Below, piece by piece: positions 26,554-35,435 of a stretch of DNA of 64,000 nt. How positions within the stretch are numbered: position 1 is the first letter of the stretch; each line of letters opens with the position of its first letter. The position numbers and the translations under genes are program-made. Source of the DNA: Actinoplanes sp. KI2 (GTDB taxonomy: Bacteria > Actinomycetota > Actinomycetes > Mycobacteriales > Micromonosporaceae); NCBI RefSeq assembly GCF_025630775.1, contig NZ_JAOSZE010000028.1, positions 1 through 64,000 on the forward strand, written 5' to 3'. The notes beneath the pieces are model-generated. The model was not told the origin of the DNA, did no database searches, and worked only from the letters and a program-made list of their open reading frames with translations.

Positions 26554-27869
26554 CGGTACTCCGCGAGGCGTCTGCGGACCGCGATCGGCACCAGCAGAAT
26601 GACCAGACCCATCACCACCAGCGGGAGGACCGCCCAGCCGCGCATCAGCACCGACGCGTCGTGCATCGACCGGTCGAAAGCGCTCTTCCGCGCATCCGCG
26701 ATCTCTGCGACCGCGGCGTCGTAGTAGGAGAAGTCGAAGGCCGCGTCCCCGCGCCGGATCCCGGTCAACGCGCCGATCGCCTCGTCGTGCTGGCCCGAGG
26801 CGGCCAGCCCGACGATCTTCTGATGGTCGCGCGCGTAGGCCTGCCACCGCGTGACGACCTGACCGGCCTGATCGGGACTCACATCCGGGCCGCCGGACGC
26901 GACCGGCAGCGACGTGTCGCGGTCGTCCCCGGTCAGGCAGGCCGACTTCCGCTTGAAGTCGTTGTCGTAGAAGGCGAGTTTCGAACTGACCAGATAACGA
27001 CTCGTATCCGCCGCCGCGTCATAGCTCACCGCCCGCGCCTGGGACAGCCGCAGGAACGGTGTCAGACTCTCCGATCGCGCCGTCCTCAACTGGTCGCCTT
27101 GCAGCAGCAGCACCGCGATCGCCGGCAGGACCAGCGCGATCGTGAGCACGGTGGCCGTGAGCAGCGCCGGGTTGAAGACCCGCCGGAACCGCCGCGCGAG
27201 CCACACCTGCAGGGCGAACAGCAGCACCAGCAGAGCGCCGCCGAGCACGATCGCGAGCGTCACCGCCCACGCCTGGGTCGTTTGCTTGCTCGCGTACGCC
27301 TGGGAAAGCCTCTCCTCGCTCGCGGAGCGCAGCGACTGCGCCGCCGGCAGCAGGCCGAGGTGCATGGTGTTGGTCGCCTGGGTGTAGTAGCCCGGCGCGG
27401 ACGATCCGGCGGTAAGGGTTTGCCAGACCCGCTCGCGATAGACCGCCAGCTGGTCGAGCAGGGTCAGCACGGTGTCCTTGTCGGCCACACTGGCCAGCGA
27501 CTTCTGCAGATCGGCATCGACCTGCCGACTGCGCGCCTGATAGGTGCCGAGCGCGTCGATCTGGCTGCCGGCGAGCGCGTCGTTGCCGGCGGTGAGCACC
27601 AGGCGTGCGACTTGAGCGTCCATATCGCTGAGTGCGAAGTACAGATCGGCCGCGGTCGCGGCCTGCGGCGCGGCCCGGTCCCCGATGACCCGGACCTGGT
27701 TTTGCACCCGCGCCATCAGCAGGCTCAGGCCGGCGAGGAGGGCGGCGGCGGTGAGGACGGTGACCGCGACCCAGAGGCGCAGCCGGGCGGGTGTCTCGGG
27801 CTGGACGGCTCGGCGAGCCATGGTTCGCGTGGCCTCGATAACTGCGGACACGCCGTCACGGTAATGCAC
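26550..27869 (-). CDS. Membrane protein with two four-helix-bundle sensor-like domains
   Basis: A 439-residue protein with about four membrane helices (WVAVTVLTAAALLAGLSLLM, VTLAIVLGGALLVLLFALQV, ATVLTIALVLPAIAVLLL, WAVLPLVVMGLVILLVPIAV) bounding two extracellular helical segments of about 140 and 150 residues. The segments resemble chemoreceptor or histidine-kinase ligand-binding bundles, but there is no HAMP, kinase or methylation domain. It is translationally coupled to the PstS-like lipoprotein gene. A role as a membrane partner sensing or relaying occupancy of that lipoprotein is an inference. In-frame starts at 27869 and at MARRAV (27821) are both possible. Confidence 0.7.
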   Translation of the reverse strand: MHYRDGVSAVIEATRTMARRAVQPETPARLRLWVAVTVLTAAALLAGLSLLMARVQNQVRVIGDRAAPQAATAADLYFALSDMDAQVARLVLTAGNDALAGSQIDALGTYQARSRQVDADLQKSLASVADKDTVLTLLDQLAVYRERVWQTLTAGSSAPGYYTQATNTMHLGLLPAAQSLRSASEERLSQAYASKQTTQAWAVTLAIVLGGALLVLLFALQVWLARRFRRVFNPALLTATVLTIALVLPAIAVLLLQGDQLRTARSESLTPFLRLSQARAVSYDAAADTSRYLVSSKLAFYDNDFKRKSACLTGDDRDTSLPVASGGPDVSPDQAGQVVTRWQAYARDHQKIVGLAASGQHDEAIGALTGIRRGDAAFDFSYYDAAVAEIADARKSAFDRSMHDASVLMRGWAVLPLVVMGLVILLVPIAVRRRLAEYR

Positions 27870-27934
27870 ACAAGCAATTCCGGAATCGGCGGGAGATCCG
27901 AATCCGGTTCGTTAACCCTGCGGCCATTTACTAT

Positions 27935-28267
27935 TCAGTTAATGGCCATCGAATTGCGAAGCCTTTGGTGGGGAACGCCGGCCGCGGTGAGCTGTTCGGC
28001 GAGCAGCGGCGGCGAGTTGTGCACGAATACCGCCACTTGATGATCATCACCGAGGATGCACGCGGCGGCGACCGAACCGACATTGATCGGATCCAACTCG
28101 GGGACGTCGGTCAGATCGACGATCAGGCGCAAGGGCCGCACCCGGCGGACCGTGTGCACCAGCACCTGCCGAAGCTCGACCGCCTTGTCCAGGCCGACGG
28201 CGCCGTGTGGAGCGATCACCACGCTCCCGTCGGCACTCGTCCGCACTTCCAGCACAGAGGCGCGCAT
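27935..28267 (-). CDS. STAS-domain protein lacking the usual phospho-serine
   Basis: A 110-residue single STAS domain similar to anti-sigma factor antagonists of the SpoIIAA/RsbV group: LIVDLTDVPELD then VGSVAAACILG. The canonical segment is D-S-S/T-G, the serine being the kinase target. Here it reads DPINVG, so phospho-control is doubtful. It may be a constitutive binder or a protein-protein module. It lies 65 bp before the sensor-like membrane gene on the same strand. A small GGCCATT/AATGGCC hairpin spans the stop codon. Confidence 0.75.
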   Translation of the reverse strand: MRASVLEVRTSADGSVVIAPHGAVGLDKAVELRQVLVHTVRRVRPLRLIVDLTDVPELDPINVGSVAAACILGDDHQVAVFVHNSPPLLAEQLTAAGVPHQRLRNSMAIN

Positions 28268-28468
28268 CGGATCACCCTTCGTTACCGTGCGTTCAGCCGC
28301 CGGACCACCTTACGACGCGAATCATCCCCCGGGAAGGAGGTGCGCCGTCCGCTGCCCCAGAAAACTAAGACATCCTCCTACCGGGGAGTCTCGCACGAAT
28401 ATGACCTGGTCGCCCCTCTTGGCTCACGAGAATGGCGCGGTACCGCTGCACCCGACCGGAGTGTGATC

Positions 28469-28792
28469 ATGACGCTCGAAGCCGAACCCGCCGCCCACGC
28501 CGACCTCTCGGCGTACGTGCTGAACCTGCTCGACGGCCATCTGGCGGCGATGCGCGAGTTCCGGGAACGGCTACGCCCGGGCGGCACGATAAGTCCCGGC
28601 GGCCGCCGGGCCATCGCGCTGGACAGCGTCGAGGCCGCGCAGATTTACGTCGATCGGATGACCCGGGCGCTGAGCGCTCCGCAGCTCACCCGGCGTCATC
28701 CGGGCGCGGAACACGAGCTCCCGATGCCTCCGTACGCGGAGCACGAGCCCCCGATTCCCCCGTACGCGGAGCACGAGCCCCCGATGCTCTGA
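28469..28792 (+). CDS. Small hypothetical protein with C-terminal 10-residue repeats
   Basis: A 107-residue acidic, helical protein (AYVLNLLDGHLAAMREFRERL) ending in nearly three copies of YAEHEPPIPP. No family is recognised. The ATG has GGAG about seven bases upstream. A perfect AAGGAGGTG at 28334-28342, about 130 bp upstream in the same frame, is not followed by ATG, GTG or TTG at proper distance and is unexplained. The last 107 bp overlap the 3' end of the convergent GNAT gene, and the repeats lie exactly there. Confidence 0.5.
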   Translation: MTLEAEPAAHADLSAYVLNLLDGHLAAMREFRERLRPGGTISPGGRRAIALDSVEAAQIYVDRMTRALSAPQLTRRHPGAEHELPMPPYAEHEPPIPPYAEHEPPML

Positions 28793-29312
28793 ACCGCTCC
28801 CATTCGTGCACCAGAATCGCGAAGAGATCGGAGTCGCGCCAGCCGTCCCGGATCAGGACGGTCTCCCGCATCCGGCCCTCGTGCGTCATGCCGATCTTCG
28901 TGAGGACCCGGGCGGAGGCCACGTTGCGCGGGTCGCAGGTGGCGTAGACCCGGTGCACACCGTGTTCCTCGAACGCGATCCGCAGCAGCTCCCGGGCCGT
29001 GGCCGTGCCCAGGCCCCGGGCCCACGCGCGCGGGTGGATCCCGTACCCGATCTCGCCCTGTCCGCTCCCCCGCAGGTGCAGGTCGCCGAGGCCGATGACC
29101 TCCTGACCGACGACGACCGCGTGCGGGAAGCTGGTCTGCGGCCGCTGGTGCCACAGGCGCGCGGCCTCGCGCACGTACGCCTGGGTCTCCGCCTCGGTGT
29201 TGGGTCCCCACGCCTGGTAGCGGCAGGAGTCGAGCAGGCGCGCCCAGTCGTGCACGGCCGGCCAGTCGTCGACCTCGAGTGGCCGCAAAGTGATCCCCAC
29301 TGATCCGATCAT
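28686..29312 (-). CDS. GNAT-family N-acetyltransferase (RimJ/RimL-like)
   Basis: A 208-residue GNAT protein. Residues 6-170 form the acetyltransferase fold with the acetyl-CoA motif IHPRAWARGLGTATARELL and the C-terminal VYATCDPRNVASARVLTKIGM, close to the RimJ/RimL group that acetylates protein N-termini or small substrates. The last 35 residues are an Arg/Ala-rich repetitive tail (SGARAPRTE-type), produced by tandem repeats shared antisense with the facing gene. ATG at 29312; a GTG at 29300 is an alternative. Confidence 0.85.
   Translation of the reverse strand: MIGSVGITLRPLEVDDWPAVHDWARLLDSCRYQAWGPNTEAETQAYVREAARLWHQRPQTSFPHAVVVGQEVIGLGDLHLRGSGQGEIGYGIHPRAWARGLGTATARELLRIAFEEHGVHRVYATCDPRNVASARVLTKIGMTHEGRMRETVLIRDGWRDSDLFAILVHEWERFRASGARAPRTGESGARAPRTEASGARVPRPDDAG
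28704..28790. repeat. 30-bp tandem repeat inside overlapping convergent genes
   Basis: About 2.8 units of CCGTACGCGGAGCACGAGC plus 11 further bases. The period is a multiple of three, so both antisense frames stay open and each protein gains a repeated tail. Confidence 0.8.
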
Positions 29313-29346
29313 GCCACTGCGGCGCCACCGGCCGGAGCACGTGCGC

Positions 29347-30627
29347 TCACGACGGGATCCGAAGCCACCCCAGCGATCGGGCCAACGAGCGATAGAGCGG
29401 GTAACCGCAGAGAACGCCGAGTGCGATGGCGATCATCGACCACACCGTGCCCAGCAGATCCTGGGCCGCCGCGACCGCGTCCTGACCCAGATACTCGGCC
29501 ACGCCGATCAGGCCGAGGGCGCCCGGAACCAGCAGCCAGAAGGCCGGCAGGAACGACACCAGCGCGGGTGGACCGGACGGTCGCCGCTCGACGAAGTACG
29601 CCACCGGCGTCATCACCAGCGCGCCGAAGAATCCGCTCAGGTACCCGCCGAAGAGCTGGCTTCCGAGGTACTGCCCGATCCACGCTGCGATGAGCACCAG
29701 CATCAGCCACGGCAACGACCGTTTCGGAGCGGAGTGATATAGGTACGTGCCGAGCCCGACGACGAGCACCCCGAGCCACGGCGCCCACCAGCCAATCAGG
29801 TTCTGCGGGCTGTCGATCAGCTCGTCGGCGGCCGGCAGACCCACCACCTGCGCGCCCGCCGTGATCCCGAACGCCAGCAGCATCAGTTGCAGCGCCCCCG
29901 AGACCAATCGGCTCGCCCCGGTGACCATCTCGCCGGCCGACAGCTCGACGACCGACATGGTCAGGGCCGCGCCGGGCAGGAAGGTCACCAGCGGTGCGAT
30001 CATCGCGCGCAGGTCGGCGTCCGCCCAGCCCGGTCCGGCCAGCAGGAACGTGATCGAGGAGACGATGAACGCCACCGTCACCGGCATGATCAGTTGCAGG
30101 CTGGGCCACCGGCCGCCGACCAGTTTGAACGCTCCCACGATCAGCCCGAACAGCGCGGCCAGCACCATGTCGCCCCAGGTCGGCTGGAGCACGAGGCAGA
30201 TGCCGGCGGTCAGCACGGCGTGGCCGAAGATGGTCAGTGTGCGACCGAATCGGGGCCGCATCTCGACGATCTCGAGCACCCGCGCGCTGCCCGCCTCCGG
30301 CGACACCGCGCCGTCCTTCGCCTCGCGAAGCAGCTGGTAGAGCGCCGCGGTCTGGTCCAGCCGCAGAACGCCGCGCAAGGTGCGGGTGGGTTCCAGCGTT
30401 GCCGCGCGCCCGGGTTCGAGCGCGATCTCCAGGTACGTGGGGAGCACCGCGACACGCGCATGCGGTGCGCCGTAGGCCGCGGCCACCGCCATCAAGTGGT
30501 CCTGGATCTCGTTGACCGCCGCCCCGGCAGCGGTCAGGCCGCTGCCGAGGAACAGCAGGAACCGCAGTAGTGAGCGCTCGTCGGGGCCGGCGCCGGAGCC
30601 GGCCCGTTCAGCGCCGGCTGGCTGCAT
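29347..30627 (-). CDS. ThrE-family threonine/serine exporter
   Basis: A 426-residue integral membrane protein. Residues 20-150 form the soluble ThrE N-terminal domain (LLFLGSGLTAAGAAVNEIQDHL) and are followed by about ten helices, including the second YjjB-like half (IGQYLGSQLFGGYLSGFFGAL). Members export threonine and serine by proton antiport. The ATG lies 20 bp inside the end of the upstream M20 peptidase gene, so translation is coupled: peptidase release of amino acids and their export may be linked. Confidence 0.9.
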   Translation of the reverse strand: MQPAGAERAGSGAGPDERSLLRFLLFLGSGLTAAGAAVNEIQDHLMAVAAAYGAPHARVAVLPTYLEIALEPGRAATLEPTRTLRGVLRLDQTAALYQLLREAKDGAVSPEAGSARVLEIVEMRPRFGRTLTIFGHAVLTAGICLVLQPTWGDMVLAALFGLIVGAFKLVGGRWPSLQLIMPVTVAFIVSSITFLLAGPGWADADLRAMIAPLVTFLPGAALTMSVVELSAGEMVTGASRLVSGALQLMLLAFGITAGAQVVGLPAADELIDSPQNLIGWWAPWLGVLVVGLGTYLYHSAPKRSLPWLMLVLIAAWIGQYLGSQLFGGYLSGFFGALVMTPVAYFVERRPSGPPALVSFLPAFWLLVPGALGLIGVAEYLGQDAVAAAQDLLGTVWSMIAIALGVLCGYPLYRSLARSLGWLRIPS

Positions 30628-31963
30628 AGTTCTTCAGGAACAGCGCCTCCACCAACGCCATGTGCTCGATCTCGGACGGATCGACGCTCTCGTTCGGGGC
30701 ATGGATGAGACAGCGCGGCTCCTCCACGCCGATCAGCATGATCTCGGCGTCGGGGAAGGTGTCCTGGAAGACGTTGCACAGCGGGATCGATCCGCCCTGC
30801 CCCTCGACCAGCGCCGTCCGGTGGTAGGCCTGCTGCATCGCGCCGGTCAGCGTGTCGTACGCCGGACCGCTGGTGGAGCCGCTGAACGGCTCGCCGTCGG
30901 CCTCGCGCTCGATGTGCACCTTGGCGCCCCACGGCGCGGCCTGCTCCAGATGGGCGATCAGGGCGTCCTGCGCCTTCTTGGCGTTCATCCCGGGCGGCAC
31001 GCGCAGGTTGATCCGGGCACGGGCGTGCGGCTGGATCGCCGCCGACGAGCCGACCACCGGCGGGCAGTCGATCCCGAGCACGGTCACCGCGGGACGGGCC
31101 CAGACCATGTCGGCGACCCGCCCGTTGCCGAGCAGGCGCACGCCGTCGAGCACGCTCGCGTCCTCCCGGAACTGATCCGGCGGGTAGTCGGCACCCGGCC
31201 AGACCTGCGTCGACTCCAGCCCGCGTACGGTCGAGTTGCCCTGGTCGTCGCGGAGCGTGGAAAGCATCTGGATGAGCGCGGCGAGGGCGTCCGGCGCCGC
31301 GCCGCCGAACATGCCGGAGTGCATCGGGCCGGCCATCGTGTCCACGCTGACCACGACGTTCGCGAGGCCGCGCAGGGTGCTGGTGACCGCGGGCACGCCG
31401 ACCGCGAAGTTGCCGGCGTCGCAGACCAGGATCGCATCCGATCGCAGCAGGTCGGCGTGCGCGGGCACGAACGCCTCGAGCCCGCCGGTGCCCTGCTCCT
31501 CGGAGCCCTCCCCGACGATCTTCACGGTGACCGGCAGATCGTCGCCGAGCGCCCGCAACGCGGTCAGGTGGGTGACGATGTTGCCCTTGCAGTCGGCGGC
31601 ACCCCGGCCGTACCACCGGCCGTCGACCTCGGTGAGCTCCCAGACCGGGGTGTTCCAGGCCGAGTCGTCGAGCGGCGGCTGCACGTCGTGGTGGAAATAG
31701 AGCAACACCGTGGGCGCGCCCTCCGGGCCCTTCCGCTCGCCGCAGACCGCTTTGCTGCCGTCCGGCGTCTCGTACGCCTGGACGTCGGCGAAGCCCGCCT
31801 CCCGGAACGTGCCGAGCAGCCAGTCGACCATCGCGTCGCACTCGCTCGGCGGGAACTGTGCGGCGTCGTGCACGGATTTGAACGCCACCATGGCGGCCAG
31901 GTCGTCGCGCGCCCTCGGCATCAGCGACTTGATTCGGTCCCGGAGCACCTCGTCGGCTACCAC
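30608..31963 (-). CDS. M20-family dipeptidase
   Basis: A 451-residue zinc metallopeptidase of the M20 dipeptidase (CNDP/DUG1-like) group. Metal-site motifs are in order: YFHHDVQPP, GRGAADCKGN, VGEGSEEQGTGG and a late His in CLIHAPNES. The dimerisation domain lies in the middle (about 205-340). It should cleave dipeptides such as Cys-Gly or other X-Gly. GTG or ATG start at 31963; homology begins at once. Cotranscribed with the ThrE exporter. Confidence 0.9.
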   Translation of the reverse strand: MVADEVLRDRIKSLMPRARDDLAAMVAFKSVHDAAQFPPSECDAMVDWLLGTFREAGFADVQAYETPDGSKAVCGERKGPEGAPTVLLYFHHDVQPPLDDSAWNTPVWELTEVDGRWYGRGAADCKGNIVTHLTALRALGDDLPVTVKIVGEGSEEQGTGGLEAFVPAHADLLRSDAILVCDAGNFAVGVPAVTSTLRGLANVVVSVDTMAGPMHSGMFGGAAPDALAALIQMLSTLRDDQGNSTVRGLESTQVWPGADYPPDQFREDASVLDGVRLLGNGRVADMVWARPAVTVLGIDCPPVVGSSAAIQPHARARINLRVPPGMNAKKAQDALIAHLEQAAPWGAKVHIEREADGEPFSGSTSGPAYDTLTGAMQQAYHRTALVEGQGGSIPLCNVFQDTFPDAEIMLIGVEEPRCLIHAPNESVDPSEIEHMALVEALFLKNYAASRR

Positions 31964-32180
31964 AGCGACTCCCCTTCCGACGTTTGACGGAGTTGCGGCT
32001 GCGCCGGTCGTCTACGCCCGCGTTCACGCGGCCCCAGTCTCGGGGCGGTGGCGCCTGATGGTCATCATTCGCGACGGATGGGGTTTCCGGCGCGGGCGGG
32101 CGGATCATCCGCGCCGGGCGATGTGCCGGTCTTGATGGTTGCGAAGACTGGCGAGCATCCGACTCTCCAGGAGGCAGAAC

Positions 32181-33668
32181 ATGGCCGAGCTGGACGCGAA
32201 GACCGGCACCGGCAAGGCCGCCGGTCTCGGAGTGCTGATCGCCGCCTGCGTGTCGACCCTGGTGGTCAACGCGAACACCTCGGCGGTGACCATCCTGCTG
32301 CCGGCGATCAGCGAGGACACCGGCACGCCGGTCTCCACCCTGCAGTGGGCGGTGACCGGCTACATGCTGGTCGGCGCCGCGGTCATCGTGACCTCCGGAG
32401 CACTCGGCGACGTGTTCGGCCGCCGCAAGATCTTCCTTGGCGGCCTGCTGCTGTTCGTGGCCTCCTGCGTGCTGATCGCGCTCTCCACCTCGGGTGCCGG
32501 GGTGATCGCCGGCCGGATGATCCAGGGCGCGGCCGGCTCGACGATCCTGGCCTGCGGCATGAGCCTGCTTTCGGTCGACTCGTCCGGCCCGGCGCAGATG
32601 AAGGCGATCACGCTGTGGGGCGCGGCCTCGGCCGCGGGCGGCGCGGCCGGCCCGCTGGTCGGCGGCGTGCTGGTGGAGTCGACCGGCTGGCAGGGCCTGT
32701 TCTGGATCGACGCGGCGATCGCGGCCGCGTGCATCCCGGTGACGCTGTTCATGGTGAAGGAGTCGAGCGATCCGAACCGGTCGCGTTCGATCGACTGGGC
32801 CGGGACGGTGCTCATCGCGGTCATCCTGGTGCCGCTGGTGCTGGCGCTCAGCGAGGGCGGGGACTGGGGCTGGGCGTCGGCCGCGACGCTGGGGTGTTTC
32901 GTGCTCGCCGCGCTCGGCGTGGTCGGCTTCGTGCTCGCCGAGAAGCGGGTCACCGCGCCGCTGGTCGACCTCGCGCTCTTCCGCAACCGGGTGCTGGTCG
33001 GTTCCACGATCGCGATCCTGCTCGTGGCCGGCACCATCAACGGCCTGATGTACGTGCTGAGCCTCTACTTCCAGGACTCGGCCGGGTTCTCGATGAGCGC
33101 GCTGCAGGCGGGTCTTGCGACACTGCCCGCGGTGGCCGTGATGATTGCGATCACGCCGCTGATCACCCCGGTCGCCGTGAAGATCGGTTCGCGGCAGGCG
33201 GTCGTGCTCGGCTTCCTGCTGTCCGCGGTCGGTTTCGCGGCGCTCGGCTTCGCCAAGTCCTCGTGGACCTACGGGTACTTCGTGATCCCGCTCGTGGTCA
33301 TGGCGATCGGTCTCGGGCTCGCGAACGGGCCGGCGTCGTCCGCGTCCACCTCCGCGGTCGAGCCGTCCGAGGTCGGCCAGGCGTCCGGCATCTCCAACAT
33401 GGCCCGGTACGTGGGCGGCTCGCTCGCGACGGCCGCCACGGCGACGGTCTACACGGCGGCGATCGCCAACCACAAGGCCGCCGGGGCGAGCGACGCCGAC
33501 GCCCTCGCCGCGGGCCTGTCCCGGGCCGCGATCCTGATGGCCGTCATGGCCGCCGCCGGGGTCCTGCTCGGGGCGGTACTGGGACGGTTCCGCGGTCGCA
33601 AGGAGGCGCCGGCGATCAGCGCGGCCGCGCATGCGCACACGATCGCGCTCACCACCCAGAGCGATTGA
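32181..33668 (+). CDS. DHA2/EmrB-QacA-type MFS drug exporter
   Basis: A 495-residue, 14-helix drug:proton antiporter. It shows the N-terminal region with VNANTSAVTILLPAI and TLQWAVTGYML, motif A (GALGDVFGRRKIFLGG) and the antiporter motif C (GAASAAGGAAGPLVGGVLV). ATG at 32181 is chosen because AGGAGG lies seven bases upstream, in preference to an upstream in-frame start at 32139. No TetR or MarR regulator is adjacent; the ECF sigma gene follows 110 bp later. Confidence 0.9.
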   Translation: MAELDAKTGTGKAAGLGVLIAACVSTLVVNANTSAVTILLPAISEDTGTPVSTLQWAVTGYMLVGAAVIVTSGALGDVFGRRKIFLGGLLLFVASCVLIALSTSGAGVIAGRMIQGAAGSTILACGMSLLSVDSSGPAQMKAITLWGAASAAGGAAGPLVGGVLVESTGWQGLFWIDAAIAAACIPVTLFMVKESSDPNRSRSIDWAGTVLIAVILVPLVLALSEGGDWGWASAATLGCFVLAALGVVGFVLAEKRVTAPLVDLALFRNRVLVGSTIAILLVAGTINGLMYVLSLYFQDSAGFSMSALQAGLATLPAVAVMIAITPLITPVAVKIGSRQAVVLGFLLSAVGFAALGFAKSSWTYGYFVIPLVVMAIGLGLANGPASSASTSAVEPSEVGQASGISNMARYVGGSLATAATATVYTAAIANHKAAGASDADALAAGLSRAAILMAVMAAAGVLLGAVLGRFRGRKEAPAISAAAHAHTIALTTQSD

Positions 33669-33778
33669 GTTCGCCCCGGCAGGGAGTTCCCGCCCGTCGA
33701 GGCGCGCGACAGAATCTTCCGTGTCGGCCCGGTGAGTTCTTCCGCCGGGCGGATCGATGCCTGCGGAGGGGTGCGCGC

Positions 33779-34732
33779 ATGGTGGAGCCGGCGTTCGTCG
33801 ACGAGGCCGGGCCGCTGCGGCGAGAGATCCTGGCGCATTGCTATCGGATGCTCGGATCGGCGGCGGACGCCGAGGACGCGGTGCAGGAGACGTACCTGCG
33901 GGCGTGGCGCGGCTTCGATCGGTTCGAGCGCCGGGCGTCGATGCGAACGTGGCTGCACCAGATCGCCACGAACGTCTGCCTGCGCTCGCTCGAACAGCGC
34001 GAGCGACGCTTCCTGCCCGCCACGCTGGGCGGCCCGGCATCCGACTGGAACGCCGCCGTCCGGGCTGCGCCTGCGGAAACGCCGTGGCTCGGACCGCTTC
34101 CGATCGATCCCGCCGAGGCGGCCGGCGCGCGCGAGCAGGTGCGGCTCGCGTTCGTCGCCGCATTGCAGCACCTGCCGGCGCGGCAGCGAGCGGTCCTGAT
34201 CCTGCGGGACGTCGCGGACCTGCCGGCCGACGACGTGGCCACCGTGCTCGACACCACGACGGTCGCGGTGAACAGCGCACTCCTGCGCGCTCGTGAGCGC
34301 ATGTCGCGGGAGGCGCCCGATCCGGCCGAGATGAGCGAGCCGACCACTCCGGAGATGCGGGCCCGGCTGCTCCGGTACGTCGACGCGTGGACCCGCGCCG
34401 ACGTGGGTGCCCTGGCCGCGGTGCTCCGGGAGGACGTCATCCTGGAGATGCCGCCGGTAGCGACGTGGTTCGCCGGGCGCGGGCCGGTGCTCGGCTTCCT
34501 CGGCGCGCACGTTTTCCGCGAACCGGGATTCTTCCAGGTACGCCCGGTCGCACCGCCGGCCAACGGCCAGCCCACGTACGCGGTATATGTCCACGACGAA
34601 GCGCACGCGCTGCAGGTGCTCGATCTCGCGCCGGGCGGCGTCCGGCGGATCCACGCCTTCCTACAGCCGGAGCTCTTCCCGATTTTCGGGCTGCCGGTGA
34701 ATCTGCCCGCCGGCCGGGATCTCCATGACTGA
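33779..34732 (+). CDS. ECF sigma factor with SnoaL-like C-terminal domain
   Basis: A 317-residue sigma-70 family regulator. Region 2 (residues 10-75) reads LAHCYRMLGSAADAEDAVQE and YLRAWRGFDRF; region 4 (about 125-180) reads LQHLPARQRAVLILRDVADL then a helix-turn-helix. Residues 195-310 are a SnoaL/NTF2-like domain (LLRYVDAWTRADVGALAAVL), placing it with SigG/SigJ-like ECF groups in which the extra domain replaces an anti-sigma factor. GGAGGGG lies about nine bases before the ATG. The SDR gene starts within or just after its end, suggesting one operon. Confidence 0.9.
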   Translation: MVEPAFVDEAGPLRREILAHCYRMLGSAADAEDAVQETYLRAWRGFDRFERRASMRTWLHQIATNVCLRSLEQRERRFLPATLGGPASDWNAAVRAAPAETPWLGPLPIDPAEAAGAREQVRLAFVAALQHLPARQRAVLILRDVADLPADDVATVLDTTTVAVNSALLRARERMSREAPDPAEMSEPTTPEMRARLLRYVDAWTRADVGALAAVLREDVILEMPPVATWFAGRGPVLGFLGAHVFREPGFFQVRPVAPPANGQPTYAVYVHDEAHALQVLDLAPGGVRRIHAFLQPELFPIFGLPVNLPAGRDLHD

Positions 34733-34754
34733 ACCGACAGTTGTGGAGGAACCG

Positions 34755-35435
34755 ATGACAGGGATCGCGGGACGGTCCGTGGTGGTGGTCGGCGGCAGCC
34801 GCGGGCTCGGGCTCGGCGTGTCGAAGGCGGCGAGCCACGCGGGAGCACACGTGACGGTGGTGTCCCGCTCGGCGGTGACCGGGTTCGCCCATGAGCGGGG
34901 CGACGCCACCGACGAGGCATTCGCCGACAAGGTGCTGTTCGCGCACCGGCCGGACCTGCTGGTGATCACGGCGGGGGCGATCCCGGTGATGCGGCCGCTG
35001 AACGAGCACACCTGGGCGACGTTCTCGGCGAACTGGCAGGCCGACGTGCGGATCGCCTTCGGCTGGCTGCGAGCGGCGCTGCGGCTTCCGCTCGCGGCCG
35101 GGTCCCGGGTGATCGTGTTCGGCAGCGGGGCCGAGCTGCGCGGGTCACCGCTGAGCGGCGGCTACGCGGGCGCGAAGGCGACCGTCCGGCTGATCACGAG
35201 CTACGCGGCGGCCGACGCCCGGGACCTGGGGATCACGATGACGACCGTGCTTCCGGTGGTCACGCCCGGCACGGTGATCGGCAACGCGGCGATCCGGGCG
35301 TACGGCAACTCGGCCGGCCCCTCGCCGCTGACGCCGAGGTCCGCGGGCGACCGCATCGTGGAGTTGGCCACCGCGCCCACACTGGCCGGTGCGTACGTCC
35401 TGAGCGGCGAGGGGTTAACTCCGCTCGCGAAGTAG
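34755..35435 (+). CDS. SDR-family oxidoreductase
   Basis: About 226 residues. A Rossmann fold with the cofactor motif VVGGSRGLGLGVSKAA at the N-terminus, ITAGAIP in place of the common NNAG, and the catalytic Tyr-x3-Lys in GYAGAKATV. Substrate unknown. ATG at 34755 has GGAGG five bases upstream; an ATG at 34725 would overlap the sigma-factor stop by eight bases. It probably depends on the sigma gene for expression and may belong to its stress regulon. Its 3' end overlaps the convergent gene by 21 bp. Confidence 0.85.
   Translation: MTGIAGRSVVVVGGSRGLGLGVSKAASHAGAHVTVVSRSAVTGFAHERGDATDEAFADKVLFAHRPDLLVITAGAIPVMRPLNEHTWATFSANWQADVRIAFGWLRAALRLPLAAGSRVIVFGSGAELRGSPLSGGYAGAKATVRLITSYAAADARDLGITMTTVLPVVTPGTVIGNAAIRAYGNSAGPSPLTPRSAGDRIVELATAPTLAGAYVLSGEGLTPLAK

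Noticed and set aside
28334..28342. Strong Shine-Dalgarno AAGGAGGTG implying an earlier start or leader peptide
   Set aside because: No ATG, GTG or TTG lies at normal spacing; an in-frame CTG at 28352 is about 11 bases away and lacks support.
30534..34280. 1248-codon minus-strand frame
   Set aside because: It crosses four well-supported genes on both strands and shows no recognisable domain.
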